From contig JABCZD010000010.1 in assembly GCA_013289855.1 (NCBI GenBank), positions 113,298 through 177,297 on the forward strand: a DNA stretch of 64,000 nucleotides, in the 5' to 3' direction. The translations under genes and the position numbers were made by a program. The notes beneath the pieces were generated by a model. The model worked only from the letters and a program-made list of their open reading frames with translations, made no database searches and had not been told where the DNA came from. Below, piece after piece: positions 59,215 to 64,000 of this stretch. The DNA is from Acidobacteriota bacterium (GTDB lineage Bacteria > Acidobacteriota > Terriglobia > Acidiferrales > UBA7541). How positions within the stretch are numbered: the stretch's first letter is position 1; the number at the start of each line of letters is the position of its first letter.

Positions 59215-61278
59215 CTACTGTTTCGGCTGCGCGATTCCCGTAGCCGCCGGTGTAACCTGCGAAACGCCCACGCCCGCACTGGCCGAACGCGCTCCCGGTT
59301 CCAGCGTCAGCAAACCTTCCGTCGCCGATGCCGCCACCAGCCCGCCGTTGCGCCGCAAACGCACCACCGGGAAGTAGCTGTCCGCAAGAGGATCGTTCAG
59401 CCGCTGCCACGATTTGCCGGAGTCGAACGACACCAGTAGCCCGTGCTTCTGCAGCGAAAGCACCATCGCGTTGCCGTTGCCTGCCACATCTTGGAACTGC
59501 AGTTCGCGAACGTCCGCGCGGTTCCAGCTGCGTCCCGCGTCGTGCGAAGCGTACAGCCCCATGTTGGAGGTCAGATACAGGTTGGCATCGTCCAAGCGGT
59601 GCAGCTTCAAATTGCCGGCCGCCGCGAAGGAAAGTTCCTTGGCGCTCCACGTCGCGCCGTTGTCCGCGGTGTACAGCAAGTTCTTTTGAGAAACCGCCCA
59701 AACCTGCGCGCTATCCGCGGAAATTTCCAGCGATTGCGCCGGCTGCTTCACGAACTCGTCTTTCGCCACGGACTTCCAGGTTTTGCCCGCATCCTTGGAA
59801 ACCAGCACGCCACCGGCGGTCGCCGCGTACCACGCGTCGCTGCCGAACGCCATATCGTTCACCAGGAACGCCGTCAGCTGCGGAACGGGAGTTTTGGCCT
59901 TGGGAGCAGGACGCGCCGCAGTCTTCGTTCCCGTTTTCGATTTCGCCGCCGCCGAAGCCGCCGCAGGCGTCGCCACCGGTTCCGGAACATACAATCCCGC
60001 CTTCACCCATTTATTCGTCGTCTCGTCATATTTCATCCATCCGCCGGTCGTGAGCGAAGCCCACCATCCTGTCGGCGCGGCATACACATGTCGCAAATCC
60101 GTGCGCTTTAGCCCAGGTCCCAGCGGAGCCCACGACGTTCCGCCATCCTTGGTCACCAGGAATGCGTCGCTGTCAAAGGTCAGCACCACCAGCGCGCGCG
60201 CTGCGTTGTCCTTGTCCATCGCCACATCCAGAATGTGCTGGTGATGGAATCCCACGTTCGACGAAGTAAATGTCGCTCCGCCGTTTTCGCTGATTTGCAC
60301 GCCTTCGCGCTCCGTGCCCAGAATCAAGCGATCCGGATTCTTCGGATCAATAATGATCGCGTTGATCACCCAATCGCCCGGCGTGATGCGCTTGAAATCT
60401 TTTTCGTTCGTGGTCTTCCACAGTCCGCTGGTCGTCCCGGCATACAGCACCTGCGGATTCCGCGGATCCTGCCGAATCAGCTGCGTGCGCCGAAACGCAA
60501 ACGGTATTCCTTGATACTTCGTCCACGTCTGCGCGCCGTTCACGCTGTGATAGATTCCCGAGCATGCCGTGGCATGCACGTTGTCCGGATTATTCGGGTC
60601 CACGATGATGGTCATCACGTCAGAGTCGTCGATCATTCCCGTCTTGATCGGAAACCAGTCTTTACCGCCGTTGCTGGTCTTCCACGGCAAGTGATACGTC
60701 CCCGCATAAATGATGTCGTCGCTATGGGGATCGAAAGCTACGGAGTCAAAATTTCGCAGGTCGTCGTGATGCTCAGGAGTGATGCGCGTCCAGCTCGTTC
60801 CGCTGTCCAGTGAGCGATACACGCCGGTCAGCGAACCCGCCAGAAACACGTCGGGATGCGTCGGCGATTGCGCCAACGCGCGTACCGTTTCTTTCGGAAG
60901 TCCGATGATGTTCCAGGTATGCCCCGCGTCGTCGCTGCGATACACGCCGCCGCCGCCCGAATACAGCGTCCAGGTGCTGGCGTAGAGCCGATTCGAATCG
61001 CGCGAGTCCACCAGAATGTGTGTAACTACGTCGTCTTGCCCCGTTCCAATTCGGCTCAGCAGCTGCCAGTGCGCTCCCTCATCCACCGATGAGAATACGT
61101 GTCCATCCGACGTCCCAAGATAGATCTTCTTCAAATCGTGCGGGTCGGCTTCGAGGGTAATCACTGTGCCGCCCGGAGGTCCCACCTGCCGCCACGTTTG
61201 CGCCGGCGTCGTGCCCGCCGTTGCGAATGCCATTGTCGCGAGTGCTACCGCGCTTGCTGTCAGCCATTGAGCCTTCAT
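59215..61278 (-). CDS. Exported BNR/Ycf48-like beta-propeller protein
   Basis: 687 residues. Signal peptide ends near TAGTTPAQTW. The rest is a long array of BNR/sortilin-like blades with S/G-x-D-x-G-x-T/S-W turns (SSVDEGAHWQLLS, SDDAGHTWNIIG, SLDSGTSWTRI, SKDAGKTWKSV, SHDAGRSWNRADV). Ala/Lys/Pro linker at about 435-470 separates two propellers. Such proteins are periplasmic or exported; some assist photosystem assembly or act as glycan hydrolases, but catalytic sialidase residues are not visible here. No specific role can be assigned. Confidence 0.8.
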   Translation of the reverse strand: MKAQWLTASAVALATMAFATAGTTPAQTWRQVGPPGGTVITLEADPHDLKKIYLGTSDGHVFSSVDEGAHWQLLSRIGTGQDDVVTHILVDSRDSNRLYASTWTLYSGGGGVYRSDDAGHTWNIIGLPKETVRALAQSPTHPDVFLAGSLTGVYRSLDSGTSWTRITPEHHDDLRNFDSVAFDPHSDDIIYAGTYHLPWKTSNGGKDWFPIKTGMIDDSDVMTIIVDPNNPDNVHATACSGIYHSVNGAQTWTKYQGIPFAFRRTQLIRQDPRNPQVLYAGTTSGLWKTTNEKDFKRITPGDWVINAIIIDPKNPDRLILGTEREGVQISENGGATFTSSNVGFHHQHILDVAMDKDNAARALVVLTFDSDAFLVTKDGGTSWAPLGPGLKRTDLRHVYAAPTGWWASLTTGGWMKYDETTNKWVKAGLYVPEPVATPAAASAAAKSKTGTKTAARPAPKAKTPVPQLTAFLVNDMAFGSDAWYAATAGGVLVSKDAGKTWKSVAKDEFVKQPAQSLEISADSAQVWAVSQKNLLYTADNGATWSAKELSFAAAGNLKLHRLDDANLYLTSNMGLYASHDAGRSWNRADVRELQFQDVAGNGNAMVLSLQKHGLLVSFDSGKSWQRLNDPLADSYFPVVRLRRNGGLVAASATEGLLTLEPGARSASAGVGVSQVTPAATGIAQPKQ

Positions 61279-61724
61279 AGCGTTTCATTCTCCCAGAGGG
61301 CAGAGGAGCCCACAAGCACCGAGTCTAAGGAACGGAAACTAAATTAGCGCCTGTTCGAAAGGACAGATTTAGGGCTAGTTACCGTAAAAGCCAGCATCCT
61401 TTTCGCGCTGTGCGTTGCTCCTACGCGCGGCGCCCCTACTGTAGCGCAGGGCGCTTGCCTCTAAGCCCTGCGGCTTTTTCTGTCCAGCCGCGTCTTCCGC
61501 CTTACGCCTTCCGAACCGCCTTATGGCATTGGGTTTGCCACCACTAAACCCCTACATTTCTGTATCCTGCAGCCACTGCCCTCACCTGCCCTCAAGTACC
61601 ACCCCAACGGCAACTTTTTTCCAATAGCCGGGTTCTACCTCTTGGGATATATAAGGTGCATACTAGATTATGCGCTCCCTGCTGTACGCTACGCTTCTTG
61701 CGAGAAATTAGGGGACAAATACCT
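61279..61724. other. Intergenic region before the FecR gene
   Basis: 446 bases between divergent genes. It contains a CGCAGGG-N14-CCCTGCG hairpin (61445-61472) followed on the plus strand by GGCTTTTTC, and a GCGCCCCTAC fragment just before it, so members of both dispersed repeat families sit together. Promoters of both flanking genes should lie here; none is clear. Confidence 0.45.
61445..61472. repeat. Dispersed CGCAGGG-N14-CCCTGCG hairpin
   Basis: Stem CGCAGGG (61445-61451) and CCCTGCG (61466-61472) with a 14-base loop, CGCTTGCCTCTAAG. Same stem and loop length as the two copies at 38407-38434 and 38464-38491. Confidence 0.7.
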
Positions 61725-63854
61725 ATGTTGAAGACCACTCATACCGCCTCAAGCCGACTTCTCCTGTCGCTGAGCTTCACCGGTCTTCTGTGCTTTTACG
61801 CCGCGCCCAAGACGCTGGCGCAAGATACGCCACCCAGCACCACCGCCGATCAACCGGCTCCGAACGCCCAGAATCCCGCCCAGAATCCGAATGGTCCGCC
61901 ACTTGGTCAGCCCAACGGCGACCAACCGATCTCCAATGCTCCTAACGTTCCCGGCCCGGCCAACACTCCGGGAACCCAGGGCGCTCCGGGCACCGAACAG
62001 ACCGAGCCTCCCAGCCGCGCCGCCCGCGTCAGCTTCCTGAAGGGTTCCGTCTCCCTACAACCCGGCGGCGAAGGCGATTGGGGCAACGCGGTAATGAATC
62101 GCCCCGTCACGGTTGGTGACAAGATCTGGGTCGACAAAGACTCCCGCGCGGAATTGCAAGCCGGCCAAGCCACCTTTCATCTCGGCAATATGACTGCTCT
62201 TTCCTTCCTGAATCTCGATGGCCCAGTTACTCAGGTCCGCGTGCCGGAAGGCAGCATCAGTTTCCGCGTGCGCGAAATGCGCGAAGGCGATATTTATGAG
62301 GTCGATACGCCGAACGTAGCCTTCATGGTGAAGCAAGCCGGCGCCTATCGCATCGACGTTAGCGAGAACGGCGATGGCACCCGCATCACTGCGATCCGCG
62401 GCGAAGGCGAAGCCACTGCCGGCGGAAAAGCCTACACCGTTCATCCGGGCGAGCGCGCCGAATTTGTTGGTACCGACAATGGAAGCATTCAATACACCGC
62501 GCACGGCGCACCGCCCCCCGATGCCCTCGATACTTGGGCTAACGAACGCGATCTCCGCGAAGATAATTCCACCTCCGCGCGCTACGTGAATCGTGACGTT
62601 CCCGGCGTTGCCGACCTGGACGACAACGGCACCTGGAGTGAGGAACCGAATGTCGGCTCCGTCTGGTATCCCAACAACGTTGGACCGGATTGGGCTCCCT
62701 ATAGCGATGGCGCTTGGAACTACGTCGGCCCTTGGGGTTGGAGCTGGGTCGGCTACGAGCCGTGGGGCTATGCCCCCTATCACTATGGCCGCTGGGGCTA
62801 CTACGGATCTCGTTGGGGTTGGATTCCCGGTCCCATCTACGCTCGTCCCTACTACGGTCCGGCCTTCGTCGGATTCGTGGGCGGTGGCTTTGGCTTCGGT
62901 GTTGGTTTTGGTTTCGGCTTCGGCGGCGGTATCGGTTGGTTCCCGCTAGGCTTCGGCGAACCATTTCATCCTTGGTATCACGCGGGATACGGCTACGTGC
63001 ACAGTATCAACGTCAACAACACCGTCATCCACAACAGCAGCACCATCAACAATCACAGCTACAACTACGCGTACGCGCATAACACTCATGCCGTTACCGC
63101 AATGTCCCGCAACGGTTTTGCGAACGGCGAACGCGTCAATCGCGGTGCCGCGAACATCTCCTCCGCTTCGCTCAAGAGCGCGCAAGTTACCAATGGCGCC
63201 GGCGTTTCGCCCAACCGTTCTAGTTTCTCCGGCGCGGCGGCACATACCGGAGCAAGGGTAGCTACGCCGCCCGCTTCCGTGCAGAACCGCTCGGTTATGG
63301 CACGCACTACGCCGTCTCCAGCCGCGGGGGCGCCCGTTCACGCGATTAACTCTAGCTCGACGGCTTCGGTCGCGGCCAACCGCGGGAACACTGCGGCGAC
63401 AAATGGCCGCACCACGGGCAATTCAACGCGCACGTGGTCCGCGCAAGGCAACACCACCGATCACGGCAATGCCCCGCAAGGCGCGGGCAGGAACGTCTCC
63501 GCCAACGGCGCCGTGCAAACCGCACGCGTAAATCAAACCAACCGCCCAGAATGGGCACGCACCGGTGCAACCACCTCCGCACCGCGCAGCTACAATGGCA
63601 GCTCCACCATGAACTCCAGCAATCGTGCGCCAAACGCAGGCGCCAATCGCAGCTACACGCCGCAACCGCGCGCTTACTCTGCGCTCAGCCGCACCTACTC
63701 CGCGCCGTCTCGCACCTACTCTGCACCGAGCCGTCCAGCAGCCGCTCCAAGTCATAGCAGCGGCGGTGCCGCACCTCACGCCAGCGGCGGCGGTGCTCCG
63801 CACGGTGGTGGCGGTGGTGGCGGATCGCACGGCGGTGGCGGCGGACACCACTAA
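61725..63854 (+). CDS. Exported FecR-domain protein with Trp/Tyr/Gly-rich repeats
   Basis: 709 residues. A signal peptide (LLLSLSFTGLLCFYAAPKTLAQ) precedes a Pro/Asn-rich region, then a FecR-type domain (about 105-270: VSFLKGSVSLQPGGEGDWGN, VGDKIWVDKDSRAELQAGQA, VDTPNVAFMVKQAGAYRIDV, YTVHPGERAEFVG). Residues about 315-460 are a Trp/Tyr/Gly-rich array (WSWVGYEPWGYAPYHYGRWG), as in DUF6600-type acidobacterial proteins, and the C-terminus is Ser/Asn/Thr- and then Gly/His-rich (HGGGGGGGSHGGG). No sigma-factor partner gene is adjacent, so classic iron signalling is unlikely; a secreted surface or wall protein is more plausible. AGGGGA precedes the ATG. Confidence 0.82.
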   Translation: MLKTTHTASSRLLLSLSFTGLLCFYAAPKTLAQDTPPSTTADQPAPNAQNPAQNPNGPPLGQPNGDQPISNAPNVPGPANTPGTQGAPGTEQTEPPSRAARVSFLKGSVSLQPGGEGDWGNAVMNRPVTVGDKIWVDKDSRAELQAGQATFHLGNMTALSFLNLDGPVTQVRVPEGSISFRVREMREGDIYEVDTPNVAFMVKQAGAYRIDVSENGDGTRITAIRGEGEATAGGKAYTVHPGERAEFVGTDNGSIQYTAHGAPPPDALDTWANERDLREDNSTSARYVNRDVPGVADLDDNGTWSEEPNVGSVWYPNNVGPDWAPYSDGAWNYVGPWGWSWVGYEPWGYAPYHYGRWGYYGSRWGWIPGPIYARPYYGPAFVGFVGGGFGFGVGFGFGFGGGIGWFPLGFGEPFHPWYHAGYGYVHSINVNNTVIHNSSTINNHSYNYAYAHNTHAVTAMSRNGFANGERVNRGAANISSASLKSAQVTNGAGVSPNRSSFSGAAAHTGARVATPPASVQNRSVMARTTPSPAAGAPVHAINSSSTASVAANRGNTAATNGRTTGNSTRTWSAQGNTTDHGNAPQGAGRNVSANGAVQTARVNQTNRPEWARTGATTSAPRSYNGSSTMNSSNRAPNAGANRSYTPQPRAYSALSRTYSAPSRTYSAPSRPAAAPSHSSGGAAPHASGGGAPHGGGGGGGSHGGGGGHH

Positions 63855-63870
63855 TCCCAAAGCCTACTCG

Positions 63871-63902
63871 TAGGGGCACGGCATGCCGCAGGGCTGTCCC
63901 AA
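63871..63902. repeat. Dispersed palindrome after the FecR gene
   Basis: GTAGGGGCACGGCATGCCGC followed by AGGGCTGTCCC: a member of the GTAGGGGC-GCATGC palindrome family, with the right half diverging into a piece of the CGCAGGG family. The rest of the window to 64000 holds no supported gene. Confidence 0.55.
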
Positions 63903-64000
63903 TTAGACGGAGTTTGCCCTTGCGAAGGTCGAAAGCGTTGGGTTTGTGGCGGTTTTTGTAGCATGCGGCGATGCAGGTTGGGTTGCTGCTGTCCCAACCA

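Overview
The window reads as a chromosome segment of a flagellated member of the Acidobacteriota (Terriglobia/Acidobacteriales type). The assignment is inferred from family content: very long FG-GAP/Ig-like and SBBP/'choice-of-anchor D' surface proteins, a FecR protein with Trp/Tyr/Gly-rich repeats, a PAS fragment of the kind common in that phylum, the flagellar gene order, and dispersed GC-rich palindromes. GC content is high and coding density is about 90%.

Layout. 1-5.5 kb: the end of an MDR oxidoreductase, a small membrane protein, a degenerate nucleotidyl-cyclase-like protein, threonine synthase, tRNA-Gln, two small proteins, a structured inverted-repeat element, tRNA-Ser and a decayed region with a PAS pseudogene. 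5.5-17 kb: three giant exported beta-rich proteins. 17.8-27.7 kb: a divergent LuxR-type regulator facing a seven-gene co-directional cluster that I cannot match to any named system. It comprises two paralogous low-complexity proteins (His/Glu-rich or Glu/Tyr-rich N-termini, cationic C-termini), a HEXXH metallopeptidase, a coiled-coil protein, an Ig-like/helical protein, a helical protein ending in Glu-Tyr repeats and an OmpA-domain protein. None has an obvious signal peptide. A 14-bp-period repeat array lies upstream. This is the best candidate for an undescribed system. 27.8-35.1 kb: a methyltransferase-like gene, an M20 peptidase, an amidohydrolase, the phosphoketolase-acetate kinase pair and msrA.

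35.8-48.7 kb: flagellar genes. flgF-flgG-flgA-flgH-flgI-flgJ builds rod and rings; flgM-orf-flgN-flgK-flgL follows; converging on them are fliC, fliD, fliS, a FliT-position gene and a glycosyltransferase split by an in-frame TGA. Three sigma-28-type promoters can be read directly, two stacked before flgM and one before fliC. 48.8-55.9 kb: sugar-transfer genes (a TPR glycosyltransferase, a 1290-residue methyltransferase/glycosyltransferase fusion, a methyltransferase, a heptose-bisphosphatase-like HAD enzyme), possibly a flagellin- or surface-glycan island. 56.3-58.2 kb: flbD-motA-motB stator genes. 58.4-63.9 kb: an orphan OmpR-type regulator, a BNR-type beta-propeller protein and a FecR-domain protein.

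Dispersed repeats recur throughout: GTAGGGGC...GCATGC palindromes, one of them inside the flgI signal-peptide region, and CGCAGGG-N14-CCCTGCG hairpins. All calls come from reading the sequence; no database search was run.
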